Shown here piece by piece: positions 56,679 through 64,000 of a DNA stretch of 64,000 nucleotides. The notes under the pieces were generated by a model that was not told where the DNA came from, searched no databases, and saw only the letters and a program-made list of their open reading frames with translations. This DNA comes from Saprospiraceae bacterium. Its GTDB lineage: Bacteria; Bacteroidota; Bacteroidia; Chitinophagales; Saprospiraceae. The stretch covers positions 62,001 to 126,000 of the forward strand of contig JALHQW010000011.1 in NCBI GenBank assembly GCA_022841745.1. Reading direction: 5' to 3'. How positions within the stretch are numbered: position 1 is the stretch's first letter; every line of letters starts with the position of its first letter. The translations under genes and the position numbers were made by a program.

Positions 56679-56738
56679 AACCTTGAAAATTGCAACATAG
56701 ATATGATGATTTTCAAGGTTTAATCGTAGATTTGTTCC
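56679..56738 (+). promoter_or_regulatory. Inverted repeat plus leaderless promoter of the AAA ATPase gene
   Basis: AACCTTGAAAAT (56679-56690) and ATTTTCAAGGTT (56709-56720) are perfect 12-bp arms 18 nt apart. TAGATTTG at 56727-56734 is a perfect -7 box ending 4 nt before the ATG at 56739. The repeat covers the expected -33 region, so it may be an operator. It could also be a terminator for the TIR gene, though it has no T-tail. Confidence 0.55.
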
Positions 56739-57932
56739 ATGATAACAAGGAATCTTGCTTTAGAAATCATCAAGGACTTGGGGTATTTTCCGGCAATTGG
56801 CATCATTGGCCCGAGGCAGTCTGGCAAAACCACCTTGGCAAAATTGCTGATGGAACAAATCGGCAAGCCAACTACCTACCTCGACCTTGAATCAGAGGCA
56901 GACCGCTATTTGCTAAGGGACGCAGAACCTTGGTTCTTGGCGAACACTGACCGCTGCATCATCATTGACGAAGTGCAACTCCTTCCTCAGCTTTTCCCAT
57001 TGCTCCGTTCCGTCATAGACAAGAATAGGGAGCCTGCCCGGTTCATCTTGTTGGGGTCTGCCTCACCTGAACTGGTGCGGAACAGCTCCGAAAGCCTTGC
57101 GGGCCGCATCGCTTTCCACGAACTTTCCCCTTTTGGGATTCAAGAACTTGAGGGCGTGCTACCGTTGCGCAAACACTGGCTCAGGGGTGGTTATCCCCTT
57201 GCTGCGATTGCGCCAAATGATGAGATGGCATTTAGGTGGATGGATAGCTATATCCGCAGCTTCGTGGAGCGGGATTTGAGGGTCATACTACGGCAGGACA
57301 TAGAACCAGAGAATATGAGACGGTTCTTGCTCATGCTGAGCCATCTTCATGGTGGGATATTGAACATCTCCTCCATCGCCAATTCCTTGAACATGGCAAC
57401 GGCAACCGTCACCAAGTACCTCGACCTGTTGGAAGGCGCATTTTGGATAACCAGGATTCAGCCTTGGTTTGTCAATATCGGAAAGCGGCTTGTCAAATCC
57501 CCAAAACTGTATTTTCGGGATGCTGGCCTGCTGCACAGCTTGCTTGGTATTACCAATGAACAACAGCTACTTTCCCATCCGGTGGTCGGTGCATCATGGG
57601 AGGGGTATGTGATTGAGCAGATTCGTATTGCAACGCAGTTTAAATATAGTTACCATTTTTATAGGACGCAGGTGGGAGCTGAAACCGACCTATACTTGCG
57701 TTCACCTCAAGGCACTACTTGGTGCATTGAAATAAAATCATCCAATACCCCCGTCATTTCCAAAGGTTTTTTTCAATGCATCGAAGACTTAAAACCAGAC
57801 CGAAAATGCATCGTCGTGCCCGAAACCCGCCCAATCAAGCGGTCGGATGGCGTTGAGATTTGGTCGTTAGAAGATTTTTTGCGTACCTTGAAAAATAGTA
57901 CAACACCAGAAAATGATACGTTGGGAAATTGA
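56739..57932 (+). CDS. AAA_14/DUF4143 ATPase
   Basis: A 397-residue cytoplasmic protein. The Walker A motif is GPRQSGKTTL (residues ~24-33), Walker B is RCIIIDEVQLL (~71-80), and sensor-like FILLGSASPEL follows. DUF4143 covers the second half (ISSIANSLNMATATVTKYLD LLEGAFWI in two parts, then SPKLYFRDAGLLHSLLGI). A restriction-fold-like tail follows (SYHFYRTQVGAETDLYL, CIEIKSSNTPVISKGFF) with the E-x-K pattern. Such ATPases are common, often mobile, in Bacteroidota and archaea; their function is unknown. The -7 box 4 nt upstream of the ATG suggests a leaderless message. Confidence 0.85.
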   Translation: MITRNLALEIIKDLGYFPAIGIIGPRQSGKTTLAKLLMEQIGKPTTYLDLESEADRYLLRDAEPWFLANTDRCIIIDEVQLLPQLFPLLRSVIDKNREPARFILLGSASPELVRNSSESLAGRIAFHELSPFGIQELEGVLPLRKHWLRGGYPLAAIAPNDEMAFRWMDSYIRSFVERDLRVILRQDIEPENMRRFLLMLSHLHGGILNISSIANSLNMATATVTKYLDLLEGAFWITRIQPWFVNIGKRLVKSPKLYFRDAGLLHSLLGITNEQQLLSHPVVGASWEGYVIEQIRIATQFKYSYHFYRTQVGAETDLYLRSPQGTTWCIEIKSSNTPVISKGFFQCIEDLKPDRKCIVVPETRPIKRSDGVEIWSLEDFLRTLKNSTTPENDTLGN

Positions 57933-58003
57933 TAGCCGAAGCATAATTTCCTAATTTACTTGCGAGAATCTTCAATTTCCTATAAATGCGAATTAGGGGT
58001 TGA

Positions 58004-58096
58004 AATAGGTGCAGCGCACCGCAATATTACGGTGCGCTGCACCTCAACGCCACAAATACTGGGAAGCTACAAATATTGCGGTGCACTGCACCTATT
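58004..58096. repeat. Two overlapping palindromes (GGTGCAGCGCACC type)
   Basis: The 25-bp arms 58004-58028 and 58072-58096 pair with one mismatch. The left arm can instead pair with the adjacent 58030-58044 (perfect 15-bp stem 58007-58021/58030-58044). The two folds exclude each other. The element lies between the convergent AAA ATPase and acyl-CoA synthetase genes, with AATTTCCTAATTTC-type words on both sides. Confidence 0.8.
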
Positions 58097-58142
58097 CCGT
58101 ATAATATCCCAACTCCTCAATTTCCTAATTTCTCAATTTCCG

Positions 58143-60860
58143 TCATCGTGGTTCAAACGGCAACTCCGCCACAAACGGCAAAGCATGCTCAAGGTCAAGC
58201 TCGGCGGAGAAGGCATTGCCCTCGTCCTCGACGCCCATGGTGAAGCCCCGGTCCTTGAACATCTGAATCATGTGCGAATTGTTGCGCAGCACAGAGGCAT
58301 AGATATGCTTGATGCCCTTGTCACGGGCGATTTCCAGCACATAGTCCATCATCATGCTGCCGAGGCCCTGGTCTTGCCAAGGGTCGGCCACGAGGATGGC
58401 GAACTCGGCGGTCTCTCCCCAAGCGTCGGAAATGATGCGGGCCACGCCGGCCATGTGGTGCTTGCCACCTTCCTCGATGTCCACAATCAAGGCCATTTCC
58501 CGGTCATAGTCAATCTGCGTGAGGCGGCTGAGGAAGTCGTGCGTTACCTTCGGTTTGTAGCCAAAGAAGCGGAAGTACAGCGATTGGTCGGACAGTATCT
58601 TGAACATCTCGGCCTCCATCGGTTCGTCTTCGGGGCGGATGGGGCGCAGGATGGCCTGGCGTCCGTCTTTCAGCTCGATGTGCTTGACGTACTTCTCAGG
58701 GTACGGCGAAATGACGAGGTGCTGGTACGGGTGCTGCTTGCTGCGGGGCTGGTAGTCGTTGAGCAGGATGCGGGCGTCCACCACAATGCCGCCGGTTTCG
58801 TCCACGAGGTAGGGGTTGATGTCCATCTCCCGTACTTCGGGGAAGTCGGTAAGGATATAGGCGAATTTTTGCAGCGAAAAGGCCAGTTCCTCCATGTCAA
58901 CGCCGGGTATGCCCCGGAAGCCCTGCAATTGCTTGAAGATGCGGGTACGCTGGATGGTGCGCTTGGCCAGCGACAGGTTCAGCGGCGGCAGTGCAAAGCT
59001 GGTATCGTTGATGACCTCCACGGCCACGCCGCCCTGACCAAAGACGATGAGCGGCCCGAAGATGGGGTCACGGTTGGCACCAATGAGCAGTTCATAGCGC
59101 TTCTTCTGCATTTTTTCCACCAAAACACCAACGATGCGGGCATCGGGCTTGTGCTTTTTCAACGACTCGATGATGGCGTCATAAGCCTTCTCGGCGGCGG
59201 CCTTGGTGGCGATGTTCAGCTTCACGCCGCCCACGTCCGTCTTGTGCAGGGCATCGGGCGACACGATTTTTAGTACAACAGGGAAGCCAGCTTGCTCCGC
59301 AAATTGGCCAGCCTCCTTGGCCGAGGTTGCCACTTGGACATTGCCCACGGGCAGGCCATAGCAGCCAAGCAATGCCTTCGCCTCGTTTTCCAAGAGATAA
59401 TGGCGGCCTTCGGCCAATGCGTTACGGATGATGTGCCATGCGGCGTCCCTTTTCGGTGCAAATCGGTGAGGTGCTTCAGGCGGCGTTTCGTAGAGCAGTT
59501 GCAGGTTGCGGGTATATTGCCACATTTGCAGGAACACGTCCGCCCCGCTTTCCGGGTAGCGGTAGTTGGGTACTTTGCCGTTTTCCAGGATTTCACGTGC
59601 CTGCCAAACGTCCCGCTCGCCCATCCAAGAGGCGATGAGCGGCTTGCGGGTTTTGGATGCGATGGCAACGAGCGCCTCCGCCGTGCCAGTGGCATCGGTG
59701 ACGGTCTGGGTGGTGAGGATGGTCAGCACGCCGTCCACATTGGGGTCGGCGAGGCAAGCCTCGACGGCCTTGCGGTACTCGACCGGGGAGGCGTCTCCCA
59801 GCACGTCAACGGGGTTGCCGTGGCTCCAGTGGGCGGGCAGTGCTTCGCTGAGCTTCGCAATGGTTTCAGGGGAAAGTTCCGCCAATTGACCGCCCCTGGT
59901 GGTCAGGTAATCGGTAGCCAATACGCCGGGGCCGCCCGCATTCGTCACGATGGCGAGGCGGTTGCCCGCCGGCCGAGGCTGCATGGACAGGGCTTGTGCG
60001 CAGTTGAACAATTGTGAAATACGCTCGACCCTGACGCAGCCAGCCCGTTTGAAAGCAGCTTCAAAGGCGGCATCGTTGCCCGCCAAGGTGCCCGTGTGCG
60101 ACATGGCGGCCTTGGTGCCATCCGAGCTTTTGCCCGATTTCAAAATGATGATGGGCTTCGAGCGGGCAAAGGCACGTGCGGCGCTCATGAACTGCCGGGC
60201 GTTGGTCAACGACTCCATATAGATAAGTATACAAGCCGTCTCCTGGTTCGTACCGAAGTAGTCAATCAGTTCCGCAAAGCCGATGTCAATCATGGAGCCG
60301 ATGGAGACGAAATGGCTGAAGCCAACGTTCTGGTCGGCGGCCCAGTCGAGGATGGAAGAGCAGAGGGCGCCGCTTTGGGAGATGAAGGCGATATTGCCCG
60401 GCAGGGCCATTTTGTTGGCGAAGGTGGCGTTCATGCCCAGCTTCGGGTTGATGATGCCGAGGCAGTTCGGCCCGACGATGCGCATGCCGTACTTGCGGCT
60501 GGTGGCCAGCACTTGCTTGACCATCGCCTTGCCATCTTCCCCTGCCTCCTGGAAGCCAGCGGAGATGATGAGCAGCCCGCCGACACCCGCCTTGCCGCAT
60601 TCTTCCACCACGCCGGGCACGAACTTGGCCGGCACGATGATGACTGCAAGGTCAATGGGGCCGGGCACGGCAGCGATGTTCTCGTAGGCTGGCAGGCCGA
60701 GCACTTCCTTGTTTTTGGCATTGACGGGATAAAGCCCGCCCTTGAACCCGCAGTCAATCAGGTTCTTGAAAAGCGAGTTGCCGACGGTGTTCTCACGGGT
60801 GGATGCGCCGATGACGGCAATGGAGCGGGGCTTGAAGATTTTATCGAGTTGATTAATCAT
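58143..60860 (-). CDS. ADP-forming acyl-CoA synthetase fused to GNAT acetyltransferase
   Basis: A 905-residue protein in three parts. Residues 1-~460 are the CoA-binding/ligase domains (FKPRSIAVIGASTRENTVGN, GMRIVGPNCLGIINP, AFISQSGALCSSILDWA, KAAMSHTGTLAGNDAAFEAA with the probable phospho-His). Residues ~490-720 are the ATP-grasp subunit (FPVVLKIVSPDALHKTDVGG VKLN in two parts, then MDINPYLVD). Residues ~735-895 are a GNAT domain (LRPIRPEDEPMEAEMFKIL, ILVADPWQDQGLGSMMMDYV). Known members (Pat/PatZ type) acetylate lysines of acyl-CoA synthetases, using the synthetase-like part as a sensor. In others both parts are active. The length and order match that family. It is a single gene with no operon partner. 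Confidence 0.9.
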   Translation of the reverse strand: MINQLDKIFKPRSIAVIGASTRENTVGNSLFKNLIDCGFKGGLYPVNAKNKEVLGLPAYENIAAVPGPIDLAVIIVPAKFVPGVVEECGKAGVGGLLIISAGFQEAGEDGKAMVKQVLATSRKYGMRIVGPNCLGIINPKLGMNATFANKMALPGNIAFISQSGALCSSILDWAADQNVGFSHFVSIGSMIDIGFAELIDYFGTNQETACILIYMESLTNARQFMSAARAFARSKPIIILKSGKSSDGTKAAMSHTGTLAGNDAAFEAAFKRAGCVRVERISQLFNCAQALSMQPRPAGNRLAIVTNAGGPGVLATDYLTTRGGQLAELSPETIAKLSEALPAHWSHGNPVDVLGDASPVEYRKAVEACLADPNVDGVLTILTTQTVTDATGTAEALVAIASKTRKPLIASWMGERDVWQAREILENGKVPNYRYPESGADVFLQMWQYTRNLQLLYETPPEAPHRFAPKRDAAWHIIRNALAEGRHYLLENEAKALLGCYGLPVGNVQVATSAKEAGQFAEQAGFPVVLKIVSPDALHKTDVGGVKLNIATKAAAEKAYDAIIESLKKHKPDARIVGVLVEKMQKKRYELLIGANRDPIFGPLIVFGQGGVAVEVINDTSFALPPLNLSLAKRTIQRTRIFKQLQGFRGIPGVDMEELAFSLQKFAYILTDFPEVREMDINPYLVDETGGIVVDARILLNDYQPRSKQHPYQHLVISPYPEKYVKHIELKDGRQAILRPIRPEDEPMEAEMFKILSDQSLYFRFFGYKPKVTHDFLSRLTQIDYDREMALIVDIEEGGKHHMAGVARIISDAWGETAEFAILVADPWQDQGLGSMMMDYVLEIARDKGIKHIYASVLRNNSHMIQMFKDRGFTMGVEDEGNAFSAELDLEHALPFVAELPFEPR

Positions 60861-60989
60861 GACTTGGGTGATTTTGGCGGTTCTATTTGGTAAGGCATAA
60901 AATTCGGGGCGAAATTAGGTGGGGTACGGGCGGGGGCAGGTTGATAAAAATCAGCGCGAGATGCGATAAAAGTCACAGGGCAAAATGGT

Positions 60990-61898
60990 TCACAAACCTG
61001 CAATCCATTTCACAAGGTTCGGCACCCAGTTCTCCCCGTTCACCGGGTTCACCATCCCAAACCCATGCCCGCCCTTTGCCCAAAAATGTGCCTCCACGGG
61101 TACGCCATTGCGCAAGCAAGCCTCGTAAAAAAGGATGCTGTTCTCGATTTTCACCCAATCGTCCTGTGCGTGGACGAGGAAGGCGGGCGGCGTCTGCGGT
61201 GTCACCCGCAACTCGTTGGAGAAATGGGCGACTTGCTGTAAGGTAGGGGTTTTGCCAAGCAGGTTTTCCCTTGAGCCATCATGCCCGATGCCCTCCCGAA
61301 AGCTCACCACCGGGTAAATCAGCGCCACAAAATCGGGGCGGACGGAGGTCTTGTCCGTGCAGGTCGGGTCTGCGTTTTGCTCGAAATGCGTAGCGGCAGT
61401 GGCCGCAAGGTGCCCGCCCGCCGAGAAGCCCATGATGCCAATTCTGTTGGGGTTGACACCCCACTCCACCGCCCGCTGCCGCACGAGGCGGATGGCCTGC
61501 TGTGCATCCTGCAAGGGTGCCAGCGACTTGTCCACGCAGTAGCGGTCGCTGGGGATGCGGTATTTTAGCACGAAGGCGGTGATGCCGGCATCGGCTAGCG
61601 CCTTGGTCACTTGACGGCCCTCGTGGTCGCCCGCCGTGCCGGAGTAGCCGCCGCCGGGGCAGATTATCATGGCAGAGCCATTAGGCTTTGAGGCTTTGTA
61701 AATCGTGAGCGTCGGCTCGGAAGTCTCGGTTGTGAACTCGACCTTCCAATCGTTTACCTCGGTTTTTTCGAGGTTATCGGCGGGCTTGGAATTGGGAATG
61801 GGGGCGGTGCCGTAGAGTGGCAGGGCTTGCTGTGCCTCCATTTTTGCGAAGCAAACAACAACTAAGGCGACAAGGGAAAACGGGCGGTGGTATGGCAT
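60990..61898 (-). CDS. Secreted alpha/beta hydrolase, acetyl-esterase-like
   Basis: The start at 61898 (MPYHRPFSLVALVVVCFAKM...) gives 302 residues and a signal peptide; the in-frame extension to 62147 has no homology pattern. The fold follows BD-FAE/acetyl-xylan-esterase-like hydrolases: AMIICPGGGYSGTAGDHEGR (oxyanion-hole G-G-G-Y), AITAFVLKYRIP-type segment, IGIMGFSAGGHLAATAATHF with the nucleophile Ser, FLVHAQDDWV with the acidic residue, and AKGGHGFGM with the catalytic His. It probably removes acetyl or feruloyl groups from plant or microbial polysaccharides in the periplasm. Two other carbohydrate-related genes (GH95 and the oxidoreductase) occur in the window, but far away. Confidence 0.85.
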   Translation of the reverse strand: MPYHRPFSLVALVVVCFAKMEAQQALPLYGTAPIPNSKPADNLEKTEVNDWKVEFTTETSEPTLTIYKASKPNGSAMIICPGGGYSGTAGDHEGRQVTKALADAGITAFVLKYRIPSDRYCVDKSLAPLQDAQQAIRLVRQRAVEWGVNPNRIGIMGFSAGGHLAATAATHFEQNADPTCTDKTSVRPDFVALIYPVVSFREGIGHDGSRENLLGKTPTLQQVAHFSNELRVTPQTPPAFLVHAQDDWVKIENSILFYEACLRNGVPVEAHFWAKGGHGFGMVNPVNGENWVPNLVKWIAGL

Positions 61899-62153
61899 GA
61901 CTGTTTTTTCCACAAAGGAAAGGAACTTGAGGGAAATGGGCGATTCTTGCGTAATGCTTCCATTTTTATTGCGAATTATGTCCAAATATAAATTCCCAAA
62001 CCAGCTATCGGCAATAATTTGAAAATCAGCGTCTGCCGATTTCGGACAATTCCCCATTCCACGAATCCTTTCCCTTCCCTTTTTCGTTTCTTTCGTGTAA
62101 TTTTGGTGAAAATTCCCTCGTAGGAAAGCAGGACAGGGTAACAACACAACCCC

Positions 62154-62161
62154 TACTTTTG
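62154..62161 (+). promoter_or_regulatory. -7 box of the giant surface-protein gene
   Basis: TACTTTTG matches TAnnTTTG. It is followed by a leader of about 65 nt made of repeated GTACTTT words (62165-62205) before the ATG at 62234. Confidence 0.45.
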
Positions 62162-62233
62162 CCTTTGTACTTTGTACTTTTTACTTAAGTACTTTGTACT
62201 TTAACCTTCAGGGAACGCCGATTACAAACGTTT

Positions 62234-64000
62234 ATGCGCATAATCCCAAGGCTCATATCCTTAGTGGTTTTGTTATTGCTGGCCCACCTCGGCAGGGCGC
62301 AGGATTGCGGCTGTGCCGACAGCGGCAACTGCCCCTTGCAATTCACACCCGGCGAAAGCACCCAAGTCTGCTACGAATTCACTGACGCCTTCAACAACGA
62401 CCTCGCCAGCCCGACACAGGGCGTTTGTGGTGTTTACATCAAATTCCGACATGGCCGAATCGGCTCGCTCGACCTTACGCTGACCTCGCCCGCTGGGCAG
62501 CAGGTACAACTCGTGGGCACCAGTGGCAACTGCAATACCTTCACGCCATTGGCCACTTGGGACATCCTTTTTGTGCCCTGCGCAACCGCCTGCCAACCCG
62601 ATACCATCAACAACTGCCCATACCCCTGCGTCTTCGATGGCTGCCCGACTACTTGCCCTTGGGGCAGCGGCACCTACGATGGTCAATACCATCCGTTCAG
62701 CGGCTGCTTGGAGAGCTTCAATGCCGGCCCCATGAACGGCCAATGGTGCATCGAGATCGAGAACGACGCCCAGTTCAACGGCGGCACCATCCTCGAATTT
62801 GAAATCATACCCTGCGACGATTCCGGCCAGTTCTGCTGCGATGCCGACGCTGGGAACCTACCCGACCCCAACGTTACCGCCTGCATCAACGACCCCTCGC
62901 TCGACCTCGACCTCGTGCCTACCTATGGTGCCATCGTGCCCGACCCGCTGGAGTATGGCTACACCTTTGCCGTTTTCAATGGGAACAACCTGTATGCCCT
63001 CACCACCAACGACAATTTTACCAGCTATCCCGCTGGCAGCTTTACGGTATGTGGGTTGAGCTATTTGTTGGCTGATGCGGCCAACCTCCCCGCCCCAGGT
63101 TCTCCGCTCACCCCCCAAAGCCTCGACGCCAACCTGAACGGCCCCTCCCCTGCCTTCTGCGGTGATATTGGCCTGAATTGCGTAGTGGTCAATATCGGTG
63201 CCCCGCCACCAACGACCCTCCTGCGGGACACGATTTGTGATGGGGAAACAGTCGTTTTCGATGGACAAAATATAGGCACCACGGGCCTTTACCGGGACAC
63301 CGTGCCCTCGTTCTTCGGTTGCGACAGCATCATCAACCTCGAACTGATGGTGATGCTGGATGCCACCACCAATCTCGTCGAAACCGTTTGCTTCGGCGAA
63401 ACCTACACCGTCGGCACGACCACCTACGCTGCCAGCGGCATTTACACCCAGCCTTTGCTGACGCAATTCGGTTGCGACAGCACCGTGACGCTCAACCTCA
63501 CCGTGTTGCCCGAAAACACGGTGACGCTCAACGAAATCATCTGCCAAGGCGAGTCCTTTGCCGTAGGCAACAACAGCTACAATACTTCTGGCACCTATAT
63601 CAACACGCTGCAAACACAGCCGCTCAATTGCGACAGCACCGTGACCCTGAACCTGACCGTGGTGCAAACCAGCGTCAGCATCGCAACGCCGGGCATACTC
63701 ACATGCCAGCAAACCTCCGTGCCTTTGGTCTCAACGGCCAGCACCTCGTTCGGTACGCTGACCTACCTTTGGACGACCAATGGCGGGGCATTTGGCGGGG
63801 CTACCGACCAAGCCAACACCACTGCTACAGCGCCGGGCACCTACACGCTCACCGTCACTTCCGCCGGGTGCAGCAGCAGCGCCACCGTCACCGTTCAGCA
63901 AGACGCCATGATGCCCAATGCCACCATCGTGCCTTCGGCAACGGCCTTGACCTGCGATACCCTCAGCATCTCGCTCAATGGCAGTGGCTCCACGCCAGCG
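62234..64000 (+). CDS. Giant secreted surface protein, partial (runs off right edge)
   Basis: The frame is open from the ATG at 62234 to the window edge (589 codons). A signal peptide (MRIIPRLISLVVLLLLAHLG RAQ) is followed by a Cys-rich segment. A proprotein-convertase P-domain-like region comes next (residues ~50-190: IGSLDLTLTSPAGQQVQLVG ... MNGQWCIEIENDAQFNGGTI). Repeated ~65-residue modules follow: TICDGETVVFDG ... FFGCDSIINLELMV; TVCFGETYTVGTTTY ... QFGCDSTVTLNLTV; IICQGESFAVGNNSY ... LNCDSTVTLNLTV. After them come PKD/Ig-like units (TYLWTTNGGAFGG). This build is typical of very long Saprospiria surface adhesins that end in a T9SS sorting domain, here beyond the edge. Length and C-terminus cannot be judged. 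Confidence 0.85.
   Translation, partial: MRIIPRLISLVVLLLLAHLGRAQDCGCADSGNCPLQFTPGESTQVCYEFTDAFNNDLASPTQGVCGVYIKFRHGRIGSLDLTLTSPAGQQVQLVGTSGNCNTFTPLATWDILFVPCATACQPDTINNCPYPCVFDGCPTTCPWGSGTYDGQYHPFSGCLESFNAGPMNGQWCIEIENDAQFNGGTILEFEIIPCDDSGQFCCDADAGNLPDPNVTACINDPSLDLDLVPTYGAIVPDPLEYGYTFAVFNGNNLYALTTNDNFTSYPAGSFTVCGLSYLLADAANLPAPGSPLTPQSLDANLNGPSPAFCGDIGLNCVVVNIGAPPPTTLLRDTICDGETVVFDGQNIGTTGLYRDTVPSFFGCDSIINLELMVMLDATTNLVETVCFGETYTVGTTTYAASGIYTQPLLTQFGCDSTVTLNLTVLPENTVTLNEIICQGESFAVGNNSYNTSGTYINTLQTQPLNCDSTVTLNLTVVQTSVSIATPGILTCQQTSVPLVSTASTSFGTLTYLWTTNGGAFGGATDQANTTATAPGTYTLTVTSAGCSSSATVTVQQDAMMPNATIVPSATALTCDTLSISLNGSGSTPA

Noticed and set aside
57960-59273. 437-codon plus-strand open frame opposite the acyl-CoA synthetase gene
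   Set aside because: Shadow of the minus-strand coding sequence. The translation is rich in His/Val/Gly typical of antisense GC-rich frames, and it starts in a palindromic intergenic region.
1-64000. tRNA, rRNA, riboswitch and CRISPR genes
   Set aside because: Reading for the characteristic conserved arms and repeats gave no convincing candidate. A covariance-model search would be needed to exclude small RNAs.

Overview
This 64-kb window looks like a chromosomal segment of a member of the Bacteroidota, most likely a Saprospiria-type bacterium (Lewinella/Haliscomenobacter relatives). The basis is several large secreted proteins ending in type IX secretion (T9SS) sorting domains, promoters of the TAnnTTTG (-7) type, a propeller/Y_Y_Y histidine kinase, CarboxypepD-like outer-membrane receptors, and a ParC of about 900 residues. 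Most of the window is moderately GC-rich. Several blocks are visibly AT-richer and are probably acquired (about 1.9-5.3, 8.5-10.1, 12.2-14.9 and 37.7-38.6 kb). I saw no rRNA, tRNA or CRISPR array.

Layout. 0-17 kb is an accessory region: a GH95 fucosidase (cut by the left edge), a large AT-rich GHKL-ATPase/nuclease-like protein, a beta-lactamase/D-aminoacylase fusion followed by a 21-bp minisatellite, a TIR gene split by a 263-bp MITE, a T9SS metalloprotease and a lipoprotein bracketed by attC-like palindromes, an HNH fragment, and an aminotransferase flanked by repeats. 17-34 kb holds the most unusual feature: a NarL-type response regulator with its sensor kinase, followed by secreted and envelope proteins. 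These are a DUF3455 lipoprotein, two paralogous secreted proteins with repeated barrel-like domains, an S74/YadA-like fibre, a T9SS protein, an outer-membrane receptor, an intradiol dioxygenase and a PTE-like hydrolase. The palindrome CCACATCAAGATGTGG occurs four times here, each time exactly 23 nt upstream of a -7 box, in front of the regulator gene itself and three of the envelope genes. I read this as a self-controlled regulon.

35-53 kb is mostly housekeeping and envelope: parC, a trypsin-like protease, a YhcG-type nuclease, an ECF sigma factor with a barrel protein, an M28 peptidase, purK-hypothetical-purE, a glucosaminidase, an S24 repressor, a polytopic membrane protein carrying a palindrome inside its coding sequence, and a DoxX/Gfo-Idh-MocA pair. 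53-58 kb is a small conflict or defence island: a TIR-coiled coil-SUMF1 gene with two in-frame stops, a truncated DUF1016 gene, a PIN toxin-antitoxin pair, an EAD-TIR protein and an AAA_14/DUF4143 ATPase. 58-64 kb contains an ADP-forming acyl-CoA synthetase/GNAT, an acetyl-esterase-like hydrolase and the start of a giant secreted protein that runs off the right edge.

All calls are from reading the sequence; no database search was possible. Family names come from recognised motifs, and functions inferred from context are marked as inference.
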